A model generated the notes under the pieces. The model did no database searches, was not told the origin of the DNA, and worked only from the letters and a program-made list of their open reading frames with translations. From Firmicutes bacterium HGW-Firmicutes-1 (GTDB lineage Bacteria > Bacillota > Clostridia > Lachnospirales > Vallitaleaceae): a stretch of 64,000 nt of DNA. Within the stretch, counting starts at the first letter, position 1, and each line of letters begins with the position of its first letter. The stretch lies in NCBI GenBank assembly GCA_002841625.1, contig PHAG01000002.1:124001-188000 (forward strand), in the 5' to 3' direction. The position numbers and the translations under genes are program-made. Shown one piece after another: positions 36,601 through 44,777 of this stretch.

Positions 36601-37997
36601 AATTTACTGAAGCACTATTTGGTTCAGGACATGTGTTTAGAGCGGGTACGATAGGAACACTAGCTGAGAAAACAGCCTTTGGTTTTGTGAAAAAGTATTA
36701 TGACGAGCGAAATATTGAAGTAAATAAGGCTGAAATAAATAGATTAGTGGAAGGCTGTACTGGTGTTAGAAGAACAACAGGACAGCATCCAGGTGGGATT
36801 ATCGTTGTTCCTAAGGAGCAAGAAATATATAAATTTACACCGGTACAAAGACCAGCAAATGATATGACTTCTACAATTACTACAACTCATTTTGATTATC
36901 ACTCCATTGACCATAATCTATTGAAGCTAGATATATTAGGTCATGACGATCCAACAATTATCAAAATGTTAGAAGATATCACTGGAGTTGATGCTAGAAC
37001 AATACCACTTGATGAGCCTAAGGTTATGTCCTTGTTCAACTCAACAGAAGCACTAGGCATTACACCCAATAGAATTGGCGGATGTACATTAGGTTGTTTA
37101 GGGGTACCTGAATTTGGTACAGATTTCGTTATGCAGATGCTAATAGATACCAAACCTAAGTCTTTTTCTGACTTAGCAAGAATATCCGGATTATCTCATG
37201 GTACAGATGTATGGTTAAACAATGCCCATGATATCATTAAGGAAGGGAAAGCGAATATATCAGAGGTTATTTCAACAAGAGATGATATCATGACCTATTT
37301 AATCAATCAAGGTGTTGAAAAGGGGTTATCCTTTACGATCATGGAAAGTGTTCGAAGAGGTAAAGGATTAAAGGAAGAATGGATTGAAACCATGAAAGAA
37401 AATGGAGTTCCGGATTGGTACATTTGGTCTTGTAATCAAATTAAATATATGTTCCCAAAAGCACATGCCGTTGCATACGTTATGATGGCTTATAGAATTG
37501 CCTACTTTAAGGTATATTATCCAATTGCATATTACACAGCATTTTATAGTATCAGGGCTTCCAATTTTGATTATGAAATGATGTGTAGAGGTAAGGAACA
37601 ATTAGAAGAGCATTTAAAGGATTTAAAAGATAGAGATAACCTGCCAGATCAAGCACTCAATAAGTTAACTAAAAAAGAAAAAGATATGATTAAGGATATG
37701 AGAATTGTACAAGAAATGTATGCAAGAGGAATTGACTTCATGCCTATAGATTTATACAAAGTAGATGCTACAAGGTTTCAAATATTCTCTGGTAGAATTA
37801 TGCCTTCCTTAAGTGCAATCGAAGGTCTTGGTGACAAGGCAGCAATAAATATTATCGAAGCAAGAAAAGATGGTGCTTTCGTATCGGTAGAAGACTTAAG
37901 AGAACGAACAAAGTTAACAAAAACAGTACTTGAAGTTATGAAACAGAATGGTATTCTTGAGGGCATGTCAGATACGAATCAAATGAGTCTGTTTTAG
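33642..37997 (+). CDS. polC: DNA polymerase III PolC-type alpha subunit
   Basis: 1451 residues; the replicative polymerase of Firmicutes. N-terminal domains and an OB fold (about 220-335) precede a PHP domain starting near 344 (HLHTQMSDMDAV). A DEDDh proofreading exonuclease (about 425-595) follows, with DLETTG at 430, HNADFDLSF and HHRAVNDAEA. The polymerase (about 800-1450) has SRGSVGSSFAATMAG, DIDLNFSG and a four-Cys zinc cluster (CVKCKYVD, then KCPVCG). TTG 33642 is the likely start because AGGTGA lies 6 bases before it; GTG 33633 is also in frame but lacks a site. Confidence 0.96.
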   Translation: MTKNFKDVFPKIKLGEPLSNYFNECLVENIFLNKKTNQLFVNITLTQVIFPQFIEKLAEIIKIHLNVSDSFQVIVKERFVLTTVLSFQQIYGLYKGAVHSQIMSINPVCGVKLANSEYVIKNNTVIYEFSEQLYDYFKRYDIADKIRSIFSEKFDLDIIVELNKKEGMELVEKFMERHDIEQKMLLQELNIDTMNSASKSLPKKTIKKVDKENLDLDKILIGKKGISGELTYIKSFSEETNEVILEGFVINYEERDIKGDKKLVIFDLTDYSASVTCKSFLKMDLYEEQTAGKLNKGMFVRLSGRLQYDEFQKENIVMVNGLELIEDFRKQRKDLATQKRVELHLHTQMSDMDAVVSAKDVVKQAIKWGHTAVAITDHGVVQAFPEAFHAAERSDLKIIYGVEAYIVDDEKPTVKNSKGQNFDETYVVFDLETTGFYPGTDKITEIGAVKVKNRTIIERYSSFVNPQRGIPLKVQQLTGITPEMVQDAPFIEEVLKEFLAFVGDEILVAHNADFDLSFIKYFANKQNIEVLNTSVDTLELARTLFPDLKNHKLNTLASEFNIQLVGHHRAVNDAEATAGIFVYLTNHLDNINIHNLEQFINYEATHFKNNKKLRSNHAIMLAQNLVGLRNLYELISISHINYYFKQPRIPKSVFRKYREGILIGSACEAGEIYKAVRDHKDHEEIDRLARFYDYFEIQPLANNEFLIRDNVVQSKQQLIEINKRIVELSKEYGKLTVATCDVHFMNPEDEIYRRILMAGKGFADADQQAPLYYRTTEEMLAEFYYLGEKEAFEVVVENTNKIADLIEKINPVPPEKYPPKIDGSDEELKRICYEKAKSMYGENLPFIVSERLERELHSIITNGFAVMYIIAQKLVWKSNEDGYLVGSRGSVGSSFAATMAGITEVNPLSAHYLCVKCKYVDFDSEEVKKHAGNSGCDLPDSKCPVCGEVLAKEGHDIPFETFLGFEGDKEPDIDLNFSGEYQSKAHEFTEALFGSGHVFRAGTIGTLAEKTAFGFVKKYYDERNIEVNKAEINRLVEGCTGVRRTTGQHPGGIIVVPKEQEIYKFTPVQRPANDMTSTITTTHFDYHSIDHNLLKLDILGHDDPTIIKMLEDITGVDARTIPLDEPKVMSLFNSTEALGITPNRIGGCTLGCLGVPEFGTDFVMQMLIDTKPKSFSDLARISGLSHGTDVWLNNAHDIIKEGKANISEVISTRDDIMTYLINQGVEKGLSFTIMESVRRGKGLKEEWIETMKENGVPDWYIWSCNQIKYMFPKAHAVAYVMMAYRIAYFKVYYPIAYYTAFYSIRASNFDYEMMCRGKEQLEEHLKDLKDRDNLPDQALNKLTKKEKDMIKDMRIVQEMYARGIDFMPIDLYKVDATRFQIFSGRIMPSLSAIEGLGDKAAINIIEARKDGAFVSVEDLRERTKLTKTVLEVMKQNGILEGMSDTNQMSLF

Positions 37998-38104
37998 TAT
38001 TGCAAATTCTTTACTTTGAAGTTTATCTAGGTTAAACTATACATAAGTTGAATGTTCTTAAAATGAAAAAATGAAAAGTATACTATATAAAGGGGTTAAA
38101 TACC

Positions 38105-38587
38105 ATGCAAAAAGTAGATTTGTTTACAGATGGCGCATGTAGAGGAAATCCAGGCCCAGGAGGCTATGGTGTTGTCTTAGAGTATTTAGACAATAGTGGT
38201 GAAAAATATAGGAAAGAATTAAGTGAAGGCTATATAAATACCACGAACAATCGAATGGAGCTTATGGCGGTTCTAAAAGGTCTAGGGGCATTTTCAAAGC
38301 CTTGTGAGATTAAAATATATACGGACTCACAGTATATTGTAAATGCGTTTAATCAAGGCTGGCTAAATAGTTGGATCTTAAATAACTGGAAAAGAGGAAA
38401 AAAGAAAGAGCCAGTTAAAAATGAAGATTTATGGAAACAAATCATTGAGAAATTAAATGGTCATAAAGTAGAATGGATATGGGTTAAAGGACATAATGGA
38501 CATCCACAAAATGAGCGCTGTGATGTATTGGCTACGATTGCAGCAGATGGTGAAAACCTGATAGATGATATTGGATTTGAAGCATAA
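38105..38587 (+). CDS. rnhA: Ribonuclease HI
   Basis: 160 residues. All four acidic active-site residues are visible: Asp9 in LFTDGACRGNPGPGG, Glu in NNRMELMAVLKGL, Asp in IYTDSQYIVNAF and Asp in NERCDVLA. It degrades RNA in RNA-DNA hybrids. AAAGGGG precedes ATG 38105. It has the basic protrusion (WILNNWKRGKKKEP) of the E. coli-type enzyme. A weak promoter-like TATACT is at 38079. Confidence 0.95.
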   Translation: MQKVDLFTDGACRGNPGPGGYGVVLEYLDNSGEKYRKELSEGYINTTNNRMELMAVLKGLGAFSKPCEIKIYTDSQYIVNAFNQGWLNSWILNNWKRGKKKEPVKNEDLWKQIIEKLNGHKVEWIWVKGHNGHPQNERCDVLATIAADGENLIDDIGFEA

Positions 38588-38611
38588 TAAATATTCGGGA
38601 GGTAATAAAAA

Positions 38612-38986
38612 ATGAGAAACAATGGGTTTATGGTTAGAAAAAGCGGTGTAAAGGATGGGAATTATTATATTGATTTTGAAGGAGAATATATCCCGGAAAA
38701 TATTAAGAAGTTGACTGGAATAGATTCTATTACGGATATTTATAAAAACAACAAAGGTGAGTATGATGAAGAGCATGATGTTTATTACTTCCCTTCAGTA
38801 GATAATGCAGAGAATGCAATCAACGATTTGGTAAAACTCTTAAGAAAATCAGATCATGTTAGAAAAGTAGAATTAACTGAAAGTGAAATTGAATATATCC
38901 GCAGGGCACTTATCAATGAGGATTCAAATGTTATTTTTACAAAGAATAAAATCCGAGAATCCATTTTTGACAAGTTGAATAGATAA
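38612..38986 (+). CDS. Hypothetical protein downstream of rnhA
   Basis: 124 residues, soluble, no family recognised. The N-terminal half looks beta-rich (NNGFMVRKSGVKDGNYYIDF), and the C-terminal half has an acidic stretch and two amphipathic helices (ELTESEIEYIRRALINED). TCGGGAGGT precedes ATG 38612, 24 bases after rnhA, so it is probably cotranscribed. Codon use looks like its neighbours. No function can be given. Confidence 0.7.
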   Translation: MRNNGFMVRKSGVKDGNYYIDFEGEYIPENIKKLTGIDSITDIYKNNKGEYDEEHDVYYFPSVDNAENAINDLVKLLRKSDHVRKVELTESEIEYIRRALINEDSNVIFTKNKIRESIFDKLNR

Positions 38987-39056
38987 AACGATCATAATGG
39001 CAAAGTAGTATTATAAAGATGTTAGTTGATTTACTTTGGAAATATAAGAAATCATC

Positions 39057-39098
39057 ACTTTCTTGATGCATCGCTTTAATGCATAAATGACAGAAAGT
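39057..39098 (+). other. Hairpin upstream of the ABC transporter promoter
   Basis: ACTTTCT (39057-39063) pairs with AGAAAGT (39092-39098), and ATGCAT (39066-39071) with ATGCAT (39079-39084). It could end the upstream transcript, but no T run follows. Confidence 0.35.
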
Positions 39099-39108
39099 CA
39101 ATTATAAC

Positions 39109-39137
39109 TTGCATTTTAGCCGGTTTTAGTGTAAAAT
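39109..39137 (+). promoter_or_regulatory. Promoter of the amino acid ABC transporter
   Basis: TTGCAT (39109-39114), a 17-base spacer and TAAAAT (39132-39137), about 35 bases before the binding-protein start. Confidence 0.6.
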
Positions 39138-39172
39138 AGCCCCATAATAAAACCATTAGAAGGAGAATAATA

Positions 39173-40003
39173 ATGAGAAAAATACTAGCACTTATATTAG
39201 CAATGGCTCTTGTTTTTTCTTTGTCTGCATGTTCCAAAGACGCAGAAAAAGATGATGTAGCAGAAAATGACACAGTAGCAGAGGATACAGTGAAAAGCAA
39301 CGTTCTTAGAGTAGGGGTAGATGATACATATCCACCGATGGAATTCAGAAATGAAAGCAATGAACTGATTGGTTTTGATGTTGATTTTGCAAAAGCTTTA
39401 GCCACTGAGTTAGGGATGGAAATTGAATTTGTACCGATTGCTTGGGACGGAATATTTTTAGGACTTGGTGCAGACAAATATGATTGTATTATATCATCGA
39501 CTAGTATTACAACTGAGAGAATGGAAAATTATGGATTTTCAAAACCATATTTATCAAATGGACAAGTAATTGTAGTTACACCTGGTAACGAAACGATAAA
39601 ATCCACAGAGGATTTAGCAGGAAAAAACGTTGGTGTTCAAATCGAAACTACTGCTGATATTGCAGCTGAAAAGCAAAACGCTTTAACTCCATTTGAGCTT
39701 ACTAAGTATGATACAATTATGGATACATTTTTAGATTTAGAAGCTGGTAGATTAGATTGTGTTGTAGTTGATTATGCTGTAGCTCTTGAATATGCAACAC
39801 AAAATCCAGAAGGTTATTTAATTACTACTGCACAATTAACGAACGAGCCTATAGCAGTTTGTATGAATAAAGAAGATACAGAATTAATAGAAAAAGTAAA
39901 TACAGGAATTACTTCACTGCAAGAAGCTGGAAAAATGAAGGAATTATCCAATACCTGGTTTGGGGATGATTATACTTCCAATATTGATGAAGAATTAAGA
40001 TAG
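39173..40003 (+). CDS. Amino acid ABC transporter substrate-binding lipoprotein
   Basis: 276 residues. A lipoprotein signal peptide ends in the lipobox LSAC with Cys20. The mature part is a family 3 solute-binding protein: LRVGVDDTYPPMEFRNESNE, then IGFDVDFAKALATELGMEIE and WDGIFLGLGADKYDCI. This family binds polar amino acids; the exact ligand cannot be read. It is followed by a hairpin, then permease and ATPase genes. AGAAGGAG precedes ATG 39173. Confidence 0.93.
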   Translation: MRKILALILAMALVFSLSACSKDAEKDDVAENDTVAEDTVKSNVLRVGVDDTYPPMEFRNESNELIGFDVDFAKALATELGMEIEFVPIAWDGIFLGLGADKYDCIISSTSITTERMENYGFSKPYLSNGQVIVVTPGNETIKSTEDLAGKNVGVQIETTADIAAEKQNALTPFELTKYDTIMDTFLDLEAGRLDCVVVDYAVALEYATQNPEGYLITTAQLTNEPIAVCMNKEDTELIEKVNTGITSLQEAGKMKELSNTWFGDDYTSNIDEELR

Positions 40004-40011
40004 TTTTATAT

Positions 40012-40043
40012 CTCGCTTACATTAAAACATTAATGTAAGCGAG
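40012..40043 (+). terminator. Hairpin after the substrate-binding protein gene
   Basis: A perfect 14-bp stem, CTCGCTTACATTAA / TTAATGTAAGCGAG, with a four-base loop, followed by CTTTAGTTCTTTT. It probably makes the binding protein more abundant than the permease, a common arrangement. Confidence 0.7.
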
Positions 40044-40203
40044 CTTTAGTTCTTTTGGTGTATTTATGTGAAATCATTTAATAAAGCTTATATTGTATAA
40101 ATAAAATGCTTATAGAGTTTTATTAAGGGATTATCATTTGGAGAGTCGTTAATATATAAAGCAGCCCATGTATTACTATAATCTAAAAGGGGAAATGTGA
40201 TAA

Positions 40204-40839
40204 ATGACTAAAATACAAGCATTGGAGTTATTTAAAGGATCTATAACCACAATTGAACTTACTATTCTAGCAGTAGTAATTGGTTTGTTTTTTGGTATGT
40301 TTTTAGCTCTGGGAAGAATTTCTAGAAATAAAATAATGAATGGAATTTGTTGGATATATATTTGGATTTTTAGAGGAACACCTTTACTACTACAAATTTA
40401 TGTCATATATTTTGCCCTTCCAAGTATTGGCATTAAATTTGATGCTTTTCCTGCCGCTATTGTTGCTTTAAGTCTTAATTCAGCAGCCTACCTAGCTGAA
40501 ATTATCAGAGCGGCGATTCAGTCAATAGATAAAGGACAAATGGAAGCCTCAAAAGCGTTAGGAATGAGTTACTATCAAGCTATGTTTAAAATAATCATTC
40601 CTCAATCGTATAGGAGATTGATTCCACCAGTAGGAAACGAAGCGATTATGCTATTAAAAGATTCTTCATTAGTATCCGTAATGGGTATGACAGAATTACT
40701 TCGTAGTTCAAAGCTTATGGCAAATGCGAGCCGTGAAATGTATTTCTATTTCATTGCTGGTGCTATTTATCTTTTCTTTACTACAATATTTACTATAATC
40801 TTCCAAAAACTAGAACAGAAATATTCTGTTTATGAATAG
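40204..40839 (+). CDS. Amino acid ABC transporter permease (HisM/GlnP type)
   Basis: 211 residues with about five membrane helices. N-terminal [20 protein letters not shown], the family block [18 protein letters not shown] and the ATPase-contact EAA loop [20 protein letters not shown] are present. Single permease subunit, so the channel is probably a homodimer. AAAGGGGA precedes it. 200 bases separate it from the binding-protein gene; TATAAT at 40177 is a possible weak promoter. Confidence 0.94.
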   Translation: MTKIQALELFKGSITTIELTILAVVIGLFFGMFLALGRISRNKIMNGICWIYIWIFRGTPLLLQIYVIYFALPSIGIKFDAFPAAIVALSLNSAAYLAEIIRAAIQSIDKGQMEASKALGMSYYQAMFKIIIPQSYRRLIPPVGNEAIMLLKDSSLVSVMGMTELLRSSKLMANASREMYFYFIAGAIYLFFTTIFTIIFQKLEQKYSVYE

Positions 40840-40850
40840 AGGTGTCTACT

Positions 40851-41603
40851 ATGATGATAGAATATAAAAATATATATAAATCCTTTGGTAAGCTAGAGGT
40901 ATTAAAGGGAATAGATTTGAGTATAGATACTAGCGAAGTTGTCTGCGTAATTGGACCAAGTGGTTCTGGAAAAAGTACCCTTCTAAGGTGTTTGAATCAT
41001 CTTGAACGTATTACGACAGGTGAAATATATGTAGATGGTGAATTGATTGATTCAAATGATGGTCATGTTCAATTAAAGTTACCACATAAAAAAATGGCCG
41101 AGGTGTGTTCTGAGTTAGGAATGGTTTTTCAAAGATTTAATTTATTTCCACATTTAACAGTGCTTGAAAATGTTATGTGTGCCCCCATACATGTGAAAAA
41201 AGAGTCAAAGAAGGAAGTAAAAGAATATGCCCTTCAACTTTTGGAAATGGTAGGGTTATCAGCTAAAATGGATGAGTATCCATCAAGACTATCAGGTGGT
41301 CAGCAACAAAGAGTAGCAATTGCAAGAGCACTAGCAATGAAGCCTAAAATTATGTTATTTGATGAGCCTACCTCAGCCCTTGATCCAGAACTTGTTGGTG
41401 AGGTTTTAGAAGTAATGAAGAAGCTTGCAGCAGATGGAATGACAATGATCGTTGTTACACATGAAATGGGTTTTGCTCAAGAAGTGGGAACGAGATTGAT
41501 TTTCATGGATGATGGTGTTATTATTGAAGATACTAAGCCTAAGGAATTTTTTGAGAATCCAAAAAGTGAGCGTGCTAGAGCTTTTCTTAGGAAGATACTT
41601 TAA
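40851..41603 (+). CDS. Amino acid ABC transporter ATP-binding protein (GlnQ/HisP type)
   Basis: 250 residues. Walker [20 protein letters not shown] loop [15 protein letters not shown], signature [16 protein letters not shown] and Walker [16 protein letters not shown]. It drives the importer formed with the two preceding genes. ATG 40851 is chosen because AGAGGTG ends six bases before it; GTG 40842 lies inside that site. Confidence 0.96.
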   Translation: MMIEYKNIYKSFGKLEVLKGIDLSIDTSEVVCVIGPSGSGKSTLLRCLNHLERITTGEIYVDGELIDSNDGHVQLKLPHKKMAEVCSELGMVFQRFNLFPHLTVLENVMCAPIHVKKESKKEVKEYALQLLEMVGLSAKMDEYPSRLSGGQQQRVAIARALAMKPKIMLFDEPTSALDPELVGEVLEVMKKLAADGMTMIVVTHEMGFAQEVGTRLIFMDDGVIIEDTKPKEFFENPKSERARAFLRKIL

Positions 41604-41618
41604 ATAATTTTGTAATTA

Positions 41619-41647
41619 TTGTATGTTAATTGGGAAAATGGTATAAT
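41619..41647 (+). promoter_or_regulatory. Promoter of the four-helix membrane protein gene
   Basis: TTGTAT (41619-41624), 17 bases, consensus TATAAT (41642-41647) with extended -10 TGG. It lies 38 bases before the start codon. Confidence 0.7.
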
Positions 41648-41685
41648 GTTACTCAAACAAATGAAGAAGTAAGGGAGAAGTTATT

Positions 41686-42120
41686 ATGCAGTATTTAAAA
41701 AGATTACTTTCACTACTATTGTTGGTGTCATTAGCTTTGATTAATAACTGGGTAAGACCTAATGTAAGTACAAGTTTTTCAGTGCATACAATACTTTATT
41801 GTGTGATTAATATTTTACTTGTTTTAGGGATAATTGTAGCGTACAATTTATCCAAGCACGTAACTAAAAATATGATTGTCATCATAGTCGATTCAGTGAT
41901 TTTGATTATGCTATTCATAATTTCTTTCCTGCCACAAATAGATATGGTTTTGGGCGATGTATTGAATAATCAGTTTAAGATATCACTCAAAGACATTAAT
42001 TTTATTTATTATATGCAATTCATTTTTGGGTATTGGGCTATTACATACGTTATGATACTCAAAAACATTAATATAAAACGTGGAAATGTGATTAGTTCAA
42101 TTAGATATATGGGTCCATAA
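41686..42120 (+). CDS. Four-helix membrane protein of unknown function
   Basis: 144 residues, four predicted membrane helices (about 5-22, 33-53, 63-84 and 106-125) and a short basic C-terminal tail. No family recognised. AAGGGAG precedes ATG 41686. It is bounded by its own strong promoter and an intrinsic terminator, so it is transcribed alone. Nothing in its flanks (amino acid transporter, M23 peptidase) fixes a role. Confidence 0.75.
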   Translation: MQYLKRLLSLLLLVSLALINNWVRPNVSTSFSVHTILYCVINILLVLGIIVAYNLSKHVTKNMIVIIVDSVILIMLFIISFLPQIDMVLGDVLNNQFKISLKDINFIYYMQFIFGYWAITYVMILKNINIKRGNVISSIRYMGP

Positions 42121-42134
42121 ATACTACGGATATT

Positions 42135-42160
42135 ACACTCTCTTAGGGGGGTGTTTTTTT
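42135..42160 (+). terminator. Rho-independent terminator
   Basis: ACACTCTC pairs with GGGGGTGT (G-U pairs included) around TTAG, followed by seven T. It ends the four-helix membrane protein transcript. Confidence 0.8.
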
Positions 42161-42172
42161 GTAAAGATAGTT

Positions 42173-42203
42173 TTGCATAAGCAAACATATTCTAGAGTAA
42201 AAT
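42173..42203 (+). promoter_or_regulatory. Possible promoter of the M23 peptidase gene
   Basis: TTGCAT (42173-42178) and TAAAAT (42198-42203) with a long 19-base spacer, 27 bases before the start codon. It uses the same hexamers as the ABC transporter promoter. Confidence 0.4.
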
Positions 42204-42230
42204 AGTAAAAACTATTCTATTGGAAAACCT

Positions 42231-43043
42231 ATGGAAAAAAATCTAATTAGATTATTTGTGCTCATATTTATGTTGGCTTTTTTAATTGATCGTGCGCTTA
42301 TTAGCTTTTTCTATGTTGAAATACCTATCGAAAAAAAATCAGCACTTGTAAATTATGAAAAGTTTTGCAAGATGGATATCACAGGGGAAGCGCTCATAAA
42401 TATTAAGTCTTTTTGTGAAAAAAACAAAATTGACTTTTCTACATATTTATCTTCATATATGGTTGAGCATGATTACAGTGTTGATGGTCTTGAAGGCGAG
42501 TTAAAAAGATTAGGTGATAGAAATACCCCAAACCTCGAATTAAAGCACTTATACCATATGGTATTTGCTGATATTGAATGCTTTCCTATACTTTGTGAGA
42601 ATGAGGAAGATAAAAAAAGATATACTTATGTTGATTCTTATCTTGCAGAGAGAACTTATGGTGGAGACAGGAAGCATATGGGAACTGATATCATGGATAA
42701 TGAAAATGAAAGTGGTTATTTTAAAATTGTAAGTATGACAGATGGAATTGTAGAAAATGTAGGATGGTTAGAGTTGGGTGGATATAGAATTGGCATCCGT
42801 TCAAATAGTGGTACATATTTTTATTATGCCCATTTAGCAGGGTATGTAGAAGGATTAAAGGAGGGAGATAACGTAGTTGCTGAACAATTACTTGGTTATA
42901 TGGGAAGTACGGGGTATGGTGAGGAAGGAACCGATGATCAATTTGATGTACATTTGCATTTGGGCATTTGTCTAGTAGAAGAGGGAAAAGAGGAATTATG
43001 GGTAAATCCATTTTCTATTTTAAAAATGGTTGATACAAAATAA
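42231..43043 (+). CDS. M23-family (LytM-type) cell wall metallopeptidase, membrane-anchored
   Basis: 270 residues. One N-terminal membrane helix (about 5-28), then a 120-residue helical region of unknown type, then a peptidase M23 domain (about 135-265). The zinc ligands are present: His and Asp in KHMGTDIMD and the HxH in VHLHLGI; YYAHLAGY supplies the other conserved His. It is therefore likely an active peptidoglycan endopeptidase outside the membrane. The ribosome-binding site is weak (TTGGAAAA). It is not linked to spoIIQ-type genes here. Confidence 0.88.
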   Translation: MEKNLIRLFVLIFMLAFLIDRALISFFYVEIPIEKKSALVNYEKFCKMDITGEALINIKSFCEKNKIDFSTYLSSYMVEHDYSVDGLEGELKRLGDRNTPNLELKHLYHMVFADIECFPILCENEEDKKRYTYVDSYLAERTYGGDRKHMGTDIMDNENESGYFKIVSMTDGIVENVGWLELGGYRIGIRSNSGTYFYYAHLAGYVEGLKEGDNVVAEQLLGYMGSTGYGEEGTDDQFDVHLHLGICLVEEGKEELWVNPFSILKMVDTK

Positions 43044-43064
43044 GGATAGATCCATTTTTAAATG

Positions 43065-43093
43065 TATCAAAATAAAAACAATTGTGATATAAT
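43065..43093 (+). promoter_or_regulatory. Possible promoter of the RelQ-type gene
   Basis: Consensus TATAAT (43088-43093) with extended -10 TGA. The -35 (TATCAA) is poor. A short imperfect hairpin (43049-43068) overlaps the -35 side. Confidence 0.4.
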
Positions 43094-43161
43094 ATTTATG
43101 TATGCTTTTACAAGAAATTATGGAAGCTACATATATTATTGGGTGTATAGGAGATTGGTGA

Positions 43162-43971
43162 ATGGAAATACAGATGTGGAGAGAAATACTTATTCCGTAC
43201 CAACAAGCAGTTAGTGAGCTAGAAGTTAAATTTTCGAGTATTGTAAATGAAAATATTAAGCTTGGTAAGCATTCCCCGATTGAACTTGTAACGGGAAGAG
43301 TAAAGAAAATTGCAAGTATTTTAGAAAAGATGAACAAAAAAAACATTCCACTTAGTAGGATTGAAGAAGAAATTGAAGATATAGCAGGTATTAGAATTAT
43401 TTGTCAATTTGTTGAAGACATCGATATTGTTGTTGACCTTATAAGAAGCCGTAGTGACCTTGAAATTAAGTATGAAAAGGATTATATTTCTAATTCAAAA
43501 GAAAGTGGATATAAGAGCTATCATATTATTGTTTATTACGAGGTACATACAGCACTTGGTAAGAAAAGAATCCAAGCAGAAATTCAAATTAGAACACTCG
43601 CTATGAATTTTTGGGCAACGATTGAACATTCGTTGAAATACAAATACAAAAGGAATATTCCAATTAACATTAAGGAAAGACTTATCCAAGCCGCTGAAGC
43701 AGCGCATAAGTTAGATCAAGAGATGTCAAAAATTCGCAGTGAAATATTAGACGCTCAAGATACCTTTCAATATAAGTCGAGTGTGATAGCTGATATTTTG
43801 AACAACATTCAAAATATTAGCAAGGTGAGCAATAATAGCAATGAAATTCACTTGATCCAAGAAGAATTCTATAAGCTTTGGGAAGAAGGAAGCTTAGAAA
43901 ATCTTGTGGTTTTTAGTAAGAAATTAGATATTATTGCTGAGAAGCATAAGGTACAGTGTTTAAACTACTAA
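43162..43971 (+). CDS. Small alarmone synthetase (RelQ/YjbM-type GTP pyrophosphokinase)
   Basis: 269 residues with a RelA/SpoT synthetase domain and no hydrolase domain. Motifs: SRIEEEIEDIAGIRIICQF, SGYKSYHIIVYYEV (substrate Tyr) and the catalytic block EIQIRTLAMNFWATIEHSL. A C-terminal helical region follows. It makes (p)ppGpp or pGpp under stress; regulation is mainly by expression and oligomer state in the family. AGGAGA precedes ATG 43162. Confidence 0.92.
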   Translation: MEIQMWREILIPYQQAVSELEVKFSSIVNENIKLGKHSPIELVTGRVKKIASILEKMNKKNIPLSRIEEEIEDIAGIRIICQFVEDIDIVVDLIRSRSDLEIKYEKDYISNSKESGYKSYHIIVYYEVHTALGKKRIQAEIQIRTLAMNFWATIEHSLKYKYKRNIPINIKERLIQAAEAAHKLDQEMSKIRSEILDAQDTFQYKSSVIADILNNIQNISKVSNNSNEIHLIQEEFYKLWEEGSLENLVVFSKKLDIIAEKHKVQCLNY

Positions 43972-44001
43972 TTACTACATAGATTGGGATTGGTGACTAT
44001 T

Positions 44002-44691
44002 TTGATTTATGCAATTGGGGATTTACACCTGGGTTTTTCCACGAATAAGGAAATGGATGTTTTTGGAAAGCATTGGGTTAAACATTATGAAAAAATTAAA
44101 AAAAGTTGGATTTCATCAGTAAAAGACAATGACTTAGTACTTATTGCTGGAGATACTTCATGGGCAATGTCCCTTGATGAAGCGAAAGTTGATATTGATT
44201 TCTTAAAGGAGCTTCCTGGTAGGAAGCTTTTAGTAAGAGGAAATCATGATTATTGGTGGCAATCCTTAACAAAAATGAAAAAGCAGTATATAGATACGAA
44301 TATAAGCTTTTTGCAAAATGATAGCTTTGTTTATGAAGATATCGTTATCTGTGGCACAAGAGGTTGGGTATGCCCATGCGATAAGGGATATACGTTTGAA
44401 GACGAAAAAATATATATTAGAGAAATACAAAGATTAAAGCTTTCATTAGATCAGGATAGAGGTAATCATAATAAAATAGTTATGATGCACTATCCTCCAA
44501 TGAATGAACAATTAGAACCCTCTGGATTTACTTCTCTTTTTCAGGAGTATGGTATCAAGAAAGTAATATATGGACATGTTCATGGAGAAGAAAGCTTTAA
44601 GTGTGCTCCCCAGGGAGTAATTGATGGAGTTGATTATCAATTAGTATCTGCTGATTTTTTGAACTTTCAGTTGTATTTACTCGAGTTGTAA
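44002..44691 (+). CDS. Calcineurin-type metallophosphoesterase
   Basis: About 229 residues. The five metal motifs are in order: GDLHLG, AGDTSWAM, VRGNHDYWW, MMHYPPM and YGHVHGEE. Substrate unknown; the family includes conserved proteins from Clostridia and bacilli with no known function. The frame is open from TTG 43984. TTG 44002 is preferred because the fold starts with IYAIGDLHL and TTGGTGA lies before it; the choice is not certain. Confidence 0.9.
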   Translation: MIYAIGDLHLGFSTNKEMDVFGKHWVKHYEKIKKSWISSVKDNDLVLIAGDTSWAMSLDEAKVDIDFLKELPGRKLLVRGNHDYWWQSLTKMKKQYIDTNISFLQNDSFVYEDIVICGTRGWVCPCDKGYTFEDEKIYIREIQRLKLSLDQDRGNHNKIVMMHYPPMNEQLEPSGFTSLFQEYGIKKVIYGHVHGEESFKCAPQGVIDGVDYQLVSADFLNFQLYLLEL

Positions 44692-44777
44692 ATATTTCAT
44701 AATATCTATAACATCTCAATGGTCAAATCAAACATGCCTGAAATGATAATATTATTGTTATAATGAAAGGACATTCA

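Noticed and set aside
38048-38084. Promoter TTGAAT plus TATACT before rnhA
   Set aside because: The spacer is 25 bases; the alternative TTCTTA at 18 bases is too weak to list.
44759-44764. TATAAT with TGT as a promoter of the RsmF-type gene
   Set aside because: Transcription would begin about at 44771, after the gene's ribosome-binding site (44764-44770), and there is no -35.
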